This document shows positions 19,506 through 28,645 of a DNA stretch of 64,000 bases, in pieces (the stretch's first letter is position 1; every line of letters begins with the position of its first letter). A model generated the notes under the pieces. That model did no database searches. It was given only the letters and a program-made list of their open reading frames with translations, and was not told the DNA's origin. This DNA is from Firmicutes bacterium UBA7510 (GTDB lineage: Bacteria > Bacillota > Clostridia > Tissierellales > Sedimentibacteraceae). Made by a program: the position numbers and the translations under genes. Where the stretch lies: assembly GCA_002479485.1 (NCBI GenBank), contig DLNM01000054.1:1285-65284 (forward strand), read 5' to 3'.

Positions 19506-20615
19506 TTATGATTTTACTTTATACATGACTGTTTCTTTGAGTCCAGTGATAACTTTAATATAACCTTCTAACAGTTTATCAGTATTTTGATTACCCGTAT
19601 CAACAAGAAATGGTTCAAAATTCAAGCTTGCTATTTTTTGTTTTGTTGCTATTACAATAATGTTTTCTTTACCTATCTTATCAATAACATTATAACTTAG
19701 CTGCTGATTCCCTCTACCAAGCAAAAATCCTTGGCCTCCTGTAGGTGTAATAATTAAACTAGTTGGTGTATTTTCAATATAATGCAATATTTCTAATTCA
19801 GTTAAATCATTTTTCACTAATTTTTTGTTCAAAATTAAATCGACACCTATTAAAGTATTGTCTATTCCTAAATGGTCCATGACCATTTTTGTTGTTGAAC
19901 CGGGACCTATAAGGTAGTATCTATTATTCTCCATGTTATTGATTACAGCACAAGCAATTTCATACTGTGATGACTTTTCACTTTGAGGAGATGGTGATTT
20001 TTTACTTTGCATTAAACGTCTTTCGAAAGGAATGTTTAGATATCCATAAAGCTTAGTATTAACAAAACCTTTTCGATACTCTTCCTCATCAATATCTAAC
20101 ACCTCAACTTCTTTAATTAAAGTTGCTTTTCCTTCTAAAAAAAGTTTAGCAAGCATACCCGCTTTTTTAGGATTTTGAGCATATACTGCAGAATGGATTT
20201 TCACTCCAGCTGGTATACCGACACAAATAACGTTTTCACCTACTACACTACATACATCTCTAGCTGTACCATCACCGCCGGCAAACATAATAATATCTAC
20301 CTTTTCCTCTACCAGAGCCCTTGCTAGGTTTATTGTATCAGTACTAGAAGTAGTTAATTTTTCGCTCGAATAAATGACTTTAGTATTAAAACCAAATGAT
20401 TTGGATATAGCTTGTCCCATATCATCACTAGCTGTTATAATTTCAAATTTATCTTTTATATCAACTAACTCATACAATGCCTCCATACATCTAAAAGCTG
20501 ATTTGGCAGTTGCACCTCTTTTAATAGCTTCTTCAACAACATTGTCTGTACCCTTTAATCCTACACTACCGCCCATACCTGCAATAGGGTTTACTATTAA
20601 TCCAACTTTTTTCAT
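19506..20615 (-). CDS. AcoX/ATP-NAD-kinase-family protein
   Basis: Protein of 369 residues of COG3199 (AcoX-like, predicted polyphosphate/ATP-NAD kinase). It shows KKVGLIVNPIAGMGGSVGLK at the N-terminus and the NAD-kinase GGDGT motif in MFAGGDGTARDV, then PAGVKIHSAV. The biochemical function of this branch is not established; relatives sit in acetoin and other catabolic operons, as here beside an SDR and P-protein-like subunits. An intercistronic hairpin at 20637-20660 separates it from the upstream gene. Confidence 0.78.
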   Translation of the reverse strand: MKKVGLIVNPIAGMGGSVGLKGTDNVVEEAIKRGATAKSAFRCMEALYELVDIKDKFEIITASDDMGQAISKSFGFNTKVIYSSEKLTTSSTDTINLARALVEEKVDIIMFAGGDGTARDVCSVVGENVICVGIPAGVKIHSAVYAQNPKKAGMLAKLFLEGKATLIKEVEVLDIDEEEYRKGFVNTKLYGYLNIPFERRLMQSKKSPSPQSEKSSQYEIACAVINNMENNRYYLIGPGSTTKMVMDHLGIDNTLIGVDLILNKKLVKNDLTELEILHYIENTPTSLIITPTGGQGFLLGRGNQQLSYNVIDKIGKENIIVIATKQKIASLNFEPFLVDTGNQNTDKLLEGYIKVITGLKETVMYKVKS

Positions 20616-20636
20616 AAAATCACTATTCCTTTATTA

Positions 20637-20660
20637 GCAAGCCATATTTCTATGGCTTGC
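20637..20660 (-). other. intercistronic hairpin
   Basis: A perfect 10-bp stem with a four-base loop (TTTC) lies in the 59-bp gap between the P-protein-like B gene and the AcoX-like gene. There is no T-run on the minus strand, so mRNA processing or stabilisation is likelier than termination. Confidence 0.5.
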
Positions 20661-20674
20661 TTATTAAATTTATA

Positions 20675-22249
20675 TTAATTATATTTTTTTAAATATGTTC
20701 TCCAAGTTATTGCCCATTTAGCTGGGTCATCCATGCCAGACTCATCTACTTGATGACAAACACTTTGATGAGGTGCAGTTTTAACAATCTCTGGATTCTC
20801 ATATGCTTCGTTAAATATATATTTTAATGTTTCTATATACTCGTCTAAATCTTCCTTAGATGGTGTTTCAGTAGGCTCTAAAGTTATTGGTTCAGGTATA
20901 TAGTAAGGATGGTGACTTTGCCAGTAATGCATACCAAAATCCATCATTCTTCTTTGAATATCAGCAGTAGATACACCTGTTTCATTAAATAATTTTTCTA
21001 TAGTATATCTTGCCTGTTCAATACGTTGTTTACCTCTTATGTATGGTGCATCAACACAATCTAAATCCATAAGTTTTTTAAATAAATAGTTATTATTTAG
21101 AACAGCTATTTTTGCAACCTCATATAAACCATCTGGACCCATACTTCTAATCCACGAATATGCTTTTAATACAACAGGTGCAACACCGTTAAACATTCTA
21201 ATTTTACCTATACTAAATGGATTGTTTGTAATATCATAATTCAAGAAATATTTCTTTCTTTCTTCACAATAGTCAATTAGCGGTGCTGGTAAGAATTTTT
21301 CTAATTCCTTAGTACATCCAGTTGCTCCTACTGCTGGACCTCCACAACCGTGTGGTGTAGAGAAAGTTTTATGTAAATTGAAGAAACACATGTCAAAGCC
21401 TGCTTCTTTTGCTCTAGTTACAGCTAATAATCCATTAGCATTAGCTTGATCATATCCACATAATCCACCATGCTCATGTACTAATTTTGTAAATTTCAAT
21501 ATATTCTTGTTATAAACCCCTGTATCTTCTGGATTTGCAACGAAAAAAGCCGCTGTTTTATCACTTACTGCTGCTTTAAAAGCTTCATAATCCGGATATC
21601 CATCCTCATCAGGTTGAATATAAATAATTTTAAATCCAACAGTTGCAGGTGCAGCTGCATCAGAAGGGTGAGAATATATTGTAGTTATAATTTCATCTCT
21701 TTTTCCTTCTTCTCCTATTGATTTTAAATATGAACGAGTTAAAGATGCCATAGCAAGTATACCTTGGCTACCACTGCTTGGTTGGAATGTGAATCTTTCC
21801 ATTCCTGATATTTCTCTCATATATAAATCAGTTTCGTACATTATTTGAAGTATCCCTTGTACAGTATCTTCATCTTGCAATGGATGAAGTTCTGTCATAT
21901 TTGGCAATCTAGATAACTGATCATTAATTTTTGGACTATATTTTACAGTACATGTTCCTTGACCAATTTCTATATTTACATCAGCACCTAGAGTTTGTTG
22001 AGATAATCTCATATAGTGTCTTAATACTCTTGGCTGAGATATTTCCGGTAATGCAGGTAATGTTTTTCTTCTCATTTGTTCTGGTAAAATTGATACTCCA
22101 TCTCCAACAGCTGATTCAATTTCTTTTTCAGCTTTATTTACTAGAATACCTCTCTCACCTTTTTTAGTTAATTCAAATATTATTGGTTCATCCCATTTAG
22201 CTTGATGAAAATTCTTTCTAACTTTTGAGCTTCTATCTATTCTCTTCAT
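20675..22249 (-). CDS. divergent glycine-decarboxylase-like PLP subunit (GcvPB-like)
   Basis: PLP enzyme of 524 residues of the P-protein C-half family. The Schiff-base lysine motif is intact (FNLHKTFSTPHGCGGPAVG, about residues 290-308), and GTCTVKYSPKIND matches the substrate-side loop. However, positions I expect to be conserved in glycine decarboxylases differ: FQPSSGSQGILAM in place of a QPAAGAHGE type, and SHPSDAAAPAT in place of AHGTNPAS. No gcvH, gcvT or lipoate gene is nearby. I therefore call it a paralogue that may act on another amino acid. It starts 21 bp after its partner and shares the sigma-54 promoter. Confidence 0.78.
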   Translation of the reverse strand: MKRIDRSSKVRKNFHQAKWDEPIIFELTKKGERGILVNKAEKEIESAVGDGVSILPEQMRRKTLPALPEISQPRVLRHYMRLSQQTLGADVNIEIGQGTCTVKYSPKINDQLSRLPNMTELHPLQDEDTVQGILQIMYETDLYMREISGMERFTFQPSSGSQGILAMASLTRSYLKSIGEEGKRDEIITTIYSHPSDAAAPATVGFKIIYIQPDEDGYPDYEAFKAAVSDKTAAFFVANPEDTGVYNKNILKFTKLVHEHGGLCGYDQANANGLLAVTRAKEAGFDMCFFNLHKTFSTPHGCGGPAVGATGCTKELEKFLPAPLIDYCEERKKYFLNYDITNNPFSIGKIRMFNGVAPVVLKAYSWIRSMGPDGLYEVAKIAVLNNNYLFKKLMDLDCVDAPYIRGKQRIEQARYTIEKLFNETGVSTADIQRRMMDFGMHYWQSHHPYYIPEPITLEPTETPSKEDLDEYIETLKYIFNEAYENPEIVKTAPHQSVCHQVDESGMDDPAKWAITWRTYLKKYN

Positions 22250-22270
22250 TATTATTACCTCCTTTACTTA

Positions 22271-23671
22271 CTAATTAAGTATTTCATTAAGTGCTGCTAC
22301 CAATGTGTCAATATCAGATTTTGAATGTACTTCTGTTACACAGTACAAAGCACATTGTCCTAGAACAGGGAATTCCTGCGATAAATCTTTACCACCGAAT
22401 ATATTTCTTTCAATCAACAATTTATTTATTTCTTTAACAGTTTTTCCTGTTTTACTAAAGTCTATAACGAACTCTTTGAAAATAGGGCTCGTTGGGAATT
22501 TAATTGATATATTATTAATTTCACTTATTTTAGCTAAAGCGTATTGTGCTTTTTGCATTATAGTCGTACCAACCTCTTCCATTCCATGAGGTCCCATTGT
22601 TGCTAAATACACTCCAGCAGTAATTCCCCATAATGCTGACTGAGTACCAACATATTCTTTACCGTGCTCTCTATGATGTCCAAATGATGTTCTATCGTAT
22701 GCAACATCACCAAATCCATATTCACCCTCTACGCTTGTAGGAGCAATACCAAATAGTCTAGATGGATATTCCATAACATATTTTTCTTCATCCATAGTTG
22801 CCATAAATCCAGACTGTCCACCACCATAATTCATATGTATTCCTAATGGTTGTAAATCTCCACATACTATATTAGCACCATAATGGGAAGGAGGTGCAAT
22901 AACGCCCAATGAAATTGGATCTACGCCAACTACACTTAGTGCACCTTTTCCATGAGCAATATCAGATATTTTTTGTCCATTAATTTCTATAAATCCTAAA
23001 TATGACGGATTTTCAAAATAAACAGCTGCTGTTTTTTCAGACATTTTAGATTGTAAATCATTTAAATCCATAAGTCCTGTTTTTTCATCAGATTTAACTG
23101 GAATTAGTGTTAAATCTGGAGAGCAATAGTTTTTCATAACTAAAAGTTTTTCTACATTCATTAACTCAGGTACTAATATTTCATTTCTTCCTGTAATTCT
23201 TGATGCCATTCTTACAGCTGTAGAAGCAGCTTGTGACCAATCCATAGTTGGTACGTTAACTACCTCCATGTCTACAAGCTCTGCAACTAAACTTTGATAT
23301 TCGAATAATGTTTGAAATCTACCAAAATCATTATATGGCTCACCACCATATGCAGTTAAAAACTCACCACGTCCATTGATTTCATCACATATTGCTGGAA
23401 CATAGTGTTGCCAACATCCAGCACCTAAGAAATTTATATTATCATTACAATTTTTATTTTTATTTAATAATCTTTCCACATGTCTTTTAAGTTCATATTC
23501 TGACATAAATGCTTCTGGAATATTAAGTTTTTCTTTTAACTTTATTTCCTCAGGTATTTCTTCGTGTAAATCTTCAAGACAATTTAGCCCTAGTTCTTTT
23601 AACATTTCATCTTGTACATCCTTAACAGAGTTAGGAATATATGGATGATTTTTAAATCCTTGAATAGTCAT
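22271..23671 (-). CDS. divergent glycine-decarboxylase-like PLP subunit (GcvPA-like)
   Basis: Protein of 466 residues of the P-protein N-half family, the partner of the gene at 20675-22249. FLGAGCWQHYVPAICDEI and FEYQSLVAELVDMEVVNV match GcvPA in order, but the segment expected as TPYQPE followed by SQG is replaced by GGEPYNDFGRF, and the DGGTA-type motif is replaced by MDWSQAAST. These changes suggest a different substrate pocket. GGAGG precedes the ATG. It is the second gene of the sigma-54 operon. An ordinary glycine decarboxylase remains possible but is not favoured by motifs or context. Confidence 0.78.
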   Translation of the reverse strand: MTIQGFKNHPYIPNSVKDVQDEMLKELGLNCLEDLHEEIPEEIKLKEKLNIPEAFMSEYELKRHVERLLNKNKNCNDNINFLGAGCWQHYVPAICDEINGRGEFLTAYGGEPYNDFGRFQTLFEYQSLVAELVDMEVVNVPTMDWSQAASTAVRMASRITGRNEILVPELMNVEKLLVMKNYCSPDLTLIPVKSDEKTGLMDLNDLQSKMSEKTAAVYFENPSYLGFIEINGQKISDIAHGKGALSVVGVDPISLGVIAPPSHYGANIVCGDLQPLGIHMNYGGGQSGFMATMDEEKYVMEYPSRLFGIAPTSVEGEYGFGDVAYDRTSFGHHREHGKEYVGTQSALWGITAGVYLATMGPHGMEEVGTTIMQKAQYALAKISEINNISIKFPTSPIFKEFVIDFSKTGKTVKEINKLLIERNIFGGKDLSQEFPVLGQCALYCVTEVHSKSDIDTLVAALNEILN

Positions 23672-23699
23672 TATTTTTCCTCCTACCTATTATTAAATA

Positions 23700-24494
23700 T
23701 TATGCAATTCCGCCGCCATCTACAACTAATGCAGCGCCAGTAACCCAACTTGACATATCACTTGCCAAAAATAAAACTGCTCTTGCTATATCTTCTGGCA
23801 TACCAATTCTTTTTAATGGTCTACTTATTCCACAATCTTTTAAATATTCATCTCTTGAAACATTATCCTTAACAAGTCCTGTTTGTACGCCCTCATCTCT
23901 TAACATAGCTGTATCTGTATCACCAGGATTAACACTATTTACTCTTATATTTTGTGGACCATGATCAATAGCTAATGCACGAGTTAAGTTAACAATACCA
24001 CCCTTAACTGCACAGTATGCCGCAGCTAAATCTCCACCTTTTAATCCCCATCCTGATCCAGTGTTGATGATACTTCCTCCACCTTGGGCTGCCATTACAG
24101 GAATAACGTATTTAGACATTAAAAATGTTCCCTTTAGTCCTACATCTAGTACAAAGTCCCATTCTTTTTCTGTTAAATCAACTACAGTTTTTCTTACTGT
24201 AACACCTGCATTATTAAACAATATATCTATTCTGTCAAAATCTGACTTAATTGCCTCTACAGTGTTTTTTACTTCATCATTATCTGTTACATTGCATTTG
24301 TAGAATTTTGCTTTTCTTCCTGCGTTGCTTATTCTTTTAGCTTCATTTTCCCCATTTGGATTTAAATCAAGCATTGCAACAGTTGCACCATATGCAGATA
24401 AAAGCTCTGCCGTTCCAAGACCAATTCCTGATGCTGCTCCTGTAATAACAGCTACTTTACCATCCAATGATAATAAATCTTTTCTTTCAAACAT
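23700..24494 (-). CDS. short-chain dehydrogenase/reductase (classical SDR)
   Basis: Classical SDR of 264 residues. It has the cofactor motif TGAASGIG (about residues 19-26), NNAG, the catalytic Ser in TGSGWG and Tyr-Lys in YCAVKG, then NPGDTDT and a C-terminal GAALVVDGGG. An acidic residue after strand 2 (MLDLNP) favours NAD over NADP. Substrate unknown; probably an alcohol/ketone conversion in the same pathway as the P-protein-like pair. It is the first gene after the sigma-54 promoter at 24552-24568. Confidence 0.9.
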   Translation of the reverse strand: MFERKDLLSLDGKVAVITGAASGIGLGTAELLSAYGATVAMLDLNPNGENEAKRISNAGRKAKFYKCNVTDNDEVKNTVEAIKSDFDRIDILFNNAGVTVRKTVVDLTEKEWDFVLDVGLKGTFLMSKYVIPVMAAQGGGSIINTGSGWGLKGGDLAAAYCAVKGGIVNLTRALAIDHGPQNIRVNSVNPGDTDTAMLRDEGVQTGLVKDNVSRDEYLKDCGISRPLKRIGMPEDIARAVLFLASDMSSWVTGAALVVDGGGIA

Positions 24495-24551
24495 TTTATT
24501 CCTCCTACAATTTAATATTAATAAAACATTTTATTTGGCAAATATATAACA

Positions 24552-24568
24552 AGCAATTAATATGCCAA
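24552..24568 (-). promoter_or_regulatory. sigma-54 (-24/-12) promoter of the SDR/P-protein operon
   Basis: On the minus strand TTGGCATATTAATTGCTT has GG (24565-24566) and GC (24553-24554) exactly ten bases apart, matching the TGGCA-N7-TGC core. It lies about 60 bp before the SDR start, opposite a divergent sigma-54 activator gene. Confidence 0.8.
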
Positions 24569-24695
24569 TTTTAATTATATATGTAAAAACATATTTTATA
24601 TATAGTTTTTAGCGCTTTTTTTATTAAAATACTTATAAAATACTTACTCTTAAGCTATAAAAATAAAAAAATTAATGACAATTTTGACAATTTAT

Positions 24696-24724
24696 TTGCC
24701 ATATCCGCAATTATTGTTTATAAT
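24696..24724 (+). promoter_or_regulatory. sigma-A promoter of the activator gene
   Basis: TTGCCA (24696-24701) and a perfect TATAAT (24719-24724) are 17 bases apart, about 28 bp before the activator start. A TGACAATTTTGACAA direct repeat lies just upstream and could be an activator site. Confidence 0.7.
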
Positions 24725-24751
24725 GGATTCAATAAATGTTTGGAGGGCAAC

Positions 24752-26479
24752 ATGATTTCTATAAATAATTTTACTGAGGATATTGAGCATATAGTTACTT
24801 TAATAAATAATACATTTAACATTGATGTTGCTATTTTTAATACAGACTGCAATATTATTACTAGTACAAAGAAGTATTTACAAAATAAAGGGAATGCAGT
24901 TCATGCTCCATCGTTACTTGAAGTTATGGAAGAAGGAAGGATTTTAGTAAATAATCCTGGAAAAATGCCATCATGTATTGGATGTAGATTCAAAGATAAC
25001 TGTCCATCAACCATAGAACTTTTAAATTGTTTAAAAGCGGACAATGAAACAATTGGTGTAATAGCATTTACTTCTTTTACAACAGAAGGACATGATGAAA
25101 TTTTAAATAATATAAAAAAATACACATCATTAATAGATACTTTTTCTGTATTAATTTCAAAAACAATATACTATAAAAATAAAAGTATGCACTTAGATTC
25201 TTATATAAATGCTGTAATAAGCGCATTTGAGCTTATTGACGATGGGTTAATTGTTGCTGATTCTAATGGAGATATAAGCATAATTAATAATTATGCACTA
25301 GAGCTTTTTTCATCATGTAATTTACATACAAAATCATTATATCAATTATTTAACAAAAATATTTTACCTGCTGTTTTAAGTGGACATAACATATCAAATC
25401 TATCTACAAAAATAAATTCTACTAAAATAAAGATTTCATCAATGCCTATTTTTGAAAATAATAAAAGCATAGGAACAGTTATAAGAATTTCAAATAAATC
25501 AATTAATGTGCCAAATAAAGATACTAGCTTTAGTAAAGATAATAAACCATTCTCGTTAAATAGCATAATAGGTAAGGGAAAACAAATACAAAATATAAAA
25601 AATAAAATAGTTAAAATTCAAAATAGTCCTTCGACAATATTAATAACTGGTGAAACAGGTACAGGTAAAGGTTTATTAGCAAAAGCTATTCATAATGAGA
25701 GTTCAAGAAAGAACAAACCATTTATAACAGTAAATTGCACAAGCATACCTGAAAATCTTTTCGAAAGCGAGCTGTTTGGATATGAGACTGGCGCATTTAC
25801 TGGTGCAAAAAAAGAAGGTAAACCCGGTAAATTCGAATTAGCTAATGAGGGTACTCTTTTCTTAGATGAAATAGGTGAAATGCCTTTAAATCTTCAATCA
25901 AAACTATTAAGCGTTCTGCAAGAATCAACATTCGAAAGAGTAGGAGGAATAACTCCTATAAATGTAGATGTAAGAATTATAGCAGCTACTAATAAAAATC
26001 TATTAAAACTAATTGAAGCAAAACAATTTAGATCTGATTTATATTACAGACTAAATGTTATTCCTATAGAAATTCCTGCTCTTAGAGATAGAAGGGACGA
26101 TATAGTAGATATAGCTAACAATTTTTTATCCATGTATAGTAAAAAGCTCAATAGAAATTTAAATGCATTTGAAGATGAGGTACTTGAGATTTTTACCAGA
26201 TATAATTGGCCTGGAAATATTCGTCAACTTGAAAATGCTATAGAATACGCTGTAAATATAGCAGATTCTGATATTATATCCATTAACGATTTACCCGAAG
26301 ATTTACTAGCTTCTATACAATCAAATGAAAGCAATGGCAATAAAGTAAAAGAAAATGAATATAATTTAATTATCGAAACAGTAAACAAATATGGTTGGGA
26401 TGTAAATGGAAAAACTTTAGCCGCCAAGGAACTTGGTATAGGAATAAGGACATTATATAGAAAGTTAAATAATAAATAA
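24752..26479 (+). CDS. sigma-54-dependent transcriptional activator with PAS-type sensor
   Basis: Enhancer-binding protein of about 575 residues. The N-terminal sensor region contains a Cys cluster CIGCRFKDNC (about residues 70-80), then a PAS-like segment (IDDGLIVADSNGDISIINN). The AAA+ domain has Walker A GETGTGKG, the sigma-54-contacting GAFTGA and Walker B FLDEIGEM. A Fis-type helix-turn-helix ends the protein (AAKELGIGIRTLYRKL). The start at 24752 follows GGAGGG by four bases; an in-frame TTG at 24740 is part of that site. Divergent from and facing the sigma-54 promoter at 24552-24568, so it most likely controls that operon. Confidence 0.92.
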   Translation: MISINNFTEDIEHIVTLINNTFNIDVAIFNTDCNIITSTKKYLQNKGNAVHAPSLLEVMEEGRILVNNPGKMPSCIGCRFKDNCPSTIELLNCLKADNETIGVIAFTSFTTEGHDEILNNIKKYTSLIDTFSVLISKTIYYKNKSMHLDSYINAVISAFELIDDGLIVADSNGDISIINNYALELFSSCNLHTKSLYQLFNKNILPAVLSGHNISNLSTKINSTKIKISSMPIFENNKSIGTVIRISNKSINVPNKDTSFSKDNKPFSLNSIIGKGKQIQNIKNKIVKIQNSPSTILITGETGTGKGLLAKAIHNESSRKNKPFITVNCTSIPENLFESELFGYETGAFTGAKKEGKPGKFELANEGTLFLDEIGEMPLNLQSKLLSVLQESTFERVGGITPINVDVRIIAATNKNLLKLIEAKQFRSDLYYRLNVIPIEIPALRDRRDDIVDIANNFLSMYSKKLNRNLNAFEDEVLEIFTRYNWPGNIRQLENAIEYAVNIADSDIISINDLPEDLLASIQSNESNGNKVKENEYNLIIETVNKYGWDVNGKTLAAKELGIGIRTLYRKLNNK

Positions 26480-26498
26480 AAAAAATTTTAAAAAATTA

Positions 26499-26527
26499 TT
26501 GACATAAATATATTTACGTGATAGAAT
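26499..26527 (+). promoter_or_regulatory. strong sigma-A promoter of the cold-shock gene
   Basis: A perfect TTGACA (26499-26504) and TAGAAT (26522-26527) with 17-base spacing give a leader of about 130 nt before csp. Confidence 0.8.
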
Positions 26528-26556
26528 AAAGATGTATTTTAGCTGTAAGTTTTGAT

Positions 26557-26618
26557 TTCACATGTTTTTGTAAGTCATTATTTAATTTGATGATTTACAA
26601 AAATGTGTGAATTTTTTT
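26557..26618 (+). promoter_or_regulatory. terminator-like hairpin in the csp leader
   Basis: Arms 26557-26578 and 26590-26611 pair over 22 positions with two mismatches, and seven T follow directly. The structure lies between the promoter and the csp ribosome site, so it would end transcription at about 85 nt unless read through. It may be a temperature-responsive attenuator or the end of a short leader RNA. Confidence 0.6.
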
Positions 26619-26665
26619 ATCTTCAAATAAAATATGAAATTTTAATTATATAGGAGGTATCTTTC

Positions 26666-26869
26666 ATGAATAAAGGTACAGTAAAATGGTTTAACGCAGA
26701 AAAAGGATTTGGATTTATAACTAATGATGATGGTGGCGAAGATGTATTTGTACACTTCACTGGAATAGCTAAAGAAGGTTTCAAATCTTTAACTGATGGT
26801 CAAAGAGTAACTTTTGAAGTAACTCAAGGAAACCGTGGACCACAAGCAGTAAACGTAAACGTTGAATAA
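26666..26869 (+). CDS. cold-shock protein (CspA family)
   Basis: Single-strand nucleic-acid chaperone of 67 residues. Both RNA-binding motifs are intact: KGFGFI and VFVHF, within the start [24 protein letters not shown] precedes the ATG. The mRNA has a long leader with a large hairpin (26557-26618), as expected for cold-regulated csp genes, and a terminator at 26878-26911. Confidence 0.97.
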   Translation: MNKGTVKWFNAEKGFGFITNDDGGEDVFVHFTGIAKEGFKSLTDGQRVTFEVTQGNRGPQAVNVNVE

Positions 26870-26877
26870 TTAACCAT

Positions 26878-26911
26878 TTAAAAAGCTATCTTTTATAAGG
26901 TAGCTTTTTTT
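26878..26911 (+). terminator. intrinsic terminator of csp
   Basis: GCTATCTT pairs with AAGGTAGC around a four-base loop, flanked by AAAA and followed by seven T. Confidence 0.9.
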
Positions 26912-27136
26912 ATGCTATATTAACTTTAGTATAAAACTATTAAGCTTATTCTAAGCTGCAGTAGTTATAATAATGGTTAAAATTACATAAAATGAGCATC
27001 CTATTTTAATGCTGTATAAACATTATAATGCATAAATTTTATTTACATTAGGGCAAAAAAATTATATACTATTTAATAGCAATTTTAATTACGATATTAT
27101 ACGAGTATTAAGTTTATTATAATTTTGGAGGAATAT

Positions 27137-27988
27137 ATGAGTAATATAAAAATATTTTCAGACAGCACATGTGATTTGTCGCCAGAAGATATTAAGCAAA
27201 TGGATATTGGGATAGTTCCACTGTCTATAGTATTTAACAATGATGTTTATAAAGAAGGAATAGATATTAACACAAAACAACTCTTTAAAATGGTAAAAGC
27301 GCAGAAGGTACTTCCAAAGACATCAGCACCATCTCCAGCAGAATTTGTTGAACATTTTAAGCCTTTTGTAGATGAAGGAAAAACCATAATATATATTAGC
27401 TTATCTTCTAAGGTTTCATCAACCTATAACAATGCTTTAACTGCTGCTGAAATGCTTGGTAATGATAAAGTTAAAGTTATAGACTCATTGGATTTTTGCT
27501 GCACTCTTGGTGGTTTAGTAAAATATTGCTATAATTTTTGCCAAAGTGATATGGCAGTAGATGATATTGTAAATGAAATTACAAAAATAAAGGATAATTA
27601 CAAGCTGTTTTTTACAGTCGAAGCACTAGATTATCTTCATATGGGTGGAAGATGTAGTGCGACTCAGCTTATATTTGGTAACACTTTAAACATTAAGCCT
27701 ATTATACTTATGTCAAAGGATGGCATGGATGTTTGGAGAAAAACCCTTGGTAAAAAGAAAGCAATTAATTTAATGATAGAAGAAGCTGTAAGAGATAAGG
27801 ATAAAATTAGATATAATGAAATTCATATTGGGTGCTCTGTAGGAAATGAAGGGGAACTTAACTGGCTAAAAAAACAACTTATTAAAGAAACCGGCATTAC
27901 AAAATATCATGAATATGAAATAGGTTGTGTAATCTCAAGTCATTGCGGTGAGGGAACTGTAGGGCTTGGATATTTTCTAGAGGAATAA
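27137..27988 (+). CDS. DegV-family fatty-acid-binding protein
   Basis: Protein of about 283 residues of the DegV (FakB-like) family, which binds fatty acids for the fatty acid kinase FakA. It shows the N-terminal FSDSTCDLSPEDI, the TSAPSPAEF loop and the GGRCSATQ region. The start at 27137 (MSNIKIFSD) follows GGAGG; an in-frame TTG upstream lies inside that site. A second DegV is at 47136-48005. No fakA-like gene is in the window. Confidence 0.9.
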   Translation: MSNIKIFSDSTCDLSPEDIKQMDIGIVPLSIVFNNDVYKEGIDINTKQLFKMVKAQKVLPKTSAPSPAEFVEHFKPFVDEGKTIIYISLSSKVSSTYNNALTAAEMLGNDKVKVIDSLDFCCTLGGLVKYCYNFCQSDMAVDDIVNEITKIKDNYKLFFTVEALDYLHMGGRCSATQLIFGNTLNIKPIILMSKDGMDVWRKTLGKKKAINLMIEEAVRDKDKIRYNEIHIGCSVGNEGELNWLKKQLIKETGITKYHEYEIGCVISSHCGEGTVGLGYFLEE

Positions 27989-28023
27989 AAAAACATTTTT
28001 TTGCAAATTTTATATAAAAATTG

Positions 28024-28052
28024 TTGCATTATACAAAATTATGTATTATTAT
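28024..28052 (+). promoter_or_regulatory. probable sigma-A promoter of the YpsA-like gene
   Basis: TTGCAT (28024-28029) and TATTAT (28047-28052) are 17 bases apart, about 35 bp before the next start codon. Confidence 0.45.
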
Positions 28053-28087
28053 GTTATATGTATTTATAATTAACGGGGGCCAAACAA

Positions 28088-28579
28088 ATGTTAAAACTTA
28101 ATAATGCATGTTGCGTATTAGACTATTCATTTAGAAAATACGATAGTTTTGATGCGCAAGAAATTGGGAAAATTAAAACAAATTTTAAAGGGGAGCTTGA
28201 AAAATTATTAAAAAGAGAAAACAGTGTAAAATTTATTAGTGGAATGAATGTTGGATTTGAGATGTTCGCTGCTAAAATTGTATTGGAACTAAAGGAGCAA
28301 TATAAAAATATTGTCTTTGAGTGTGCATTACCAGATGAACTTCAGGCTGTTGGATGGAGTGAGGGAGATAGAGAATCATACTATAATATCCTTGGCAAGT
28401 GCGATATTGAAAATTTTATTAGTAAAAAATCCTATATTGATAACATGAAAAAAAGAAATAAATATATGCTGTCTTCGTCGAAAAATGTATTTATTTTTAC
28501 AGATATACCTAATTTCTTACATAACAAAGCAGACAATATGAACAGCAAAGACTATATAATGATTGATACAAGTCTGTAA
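28088..28579 (+). CDS. YpsA-like SLOG-superfamily protein (DUF1273)
   Basis: Protein of 163 residues. The sequence VKFISGMNVGFEMFAAKIVL resembles the glycine-rich nucleotide-binding region of YpsA (DUF1273), and FECALPDELQAVGWSEGDRE matches the following strand and loop. In Bacillus YpsA affects cell division and oxidative stress; SLOG proteins bind nucleotide-like ligands. At 163 residues this is slightly shorter than typical. It ends before the shared terminator at 28614-28645. Confidence 0.68.
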   Translation: MLKLNNACCVLDYSFRKYDSFDAQEIGKIKTNFKGELEKLLKRENSVKFISGMNVGFEMFAAKIVLELKEQYKNIVFECALPDELQAVGWSEGDRESYYNILGKCDIENFISKKSYIDNMKKRNKYMLSSSKNVFIFTDIPNFLHNKADNMNSKDYIMIDTSL

Positions 28580-28613
28580 AACTAATCTATCATTAAAAAT
28601 CTTCGTAAATTAA

Positions 28614-28645
28614 AAAAGCGTTTAAATTTATTTTTAAGCGCTTTT
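28614..28645. terminator. bidirectional terminator
   Basis: AAAAGCG pairs with CGCTTTT and the stem continues inward through TTTAAA, between the convergent YpsA-like (+) and rlmH (-) genes. It has A-runs and T-runs on both sides. Confidence 0.75.
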
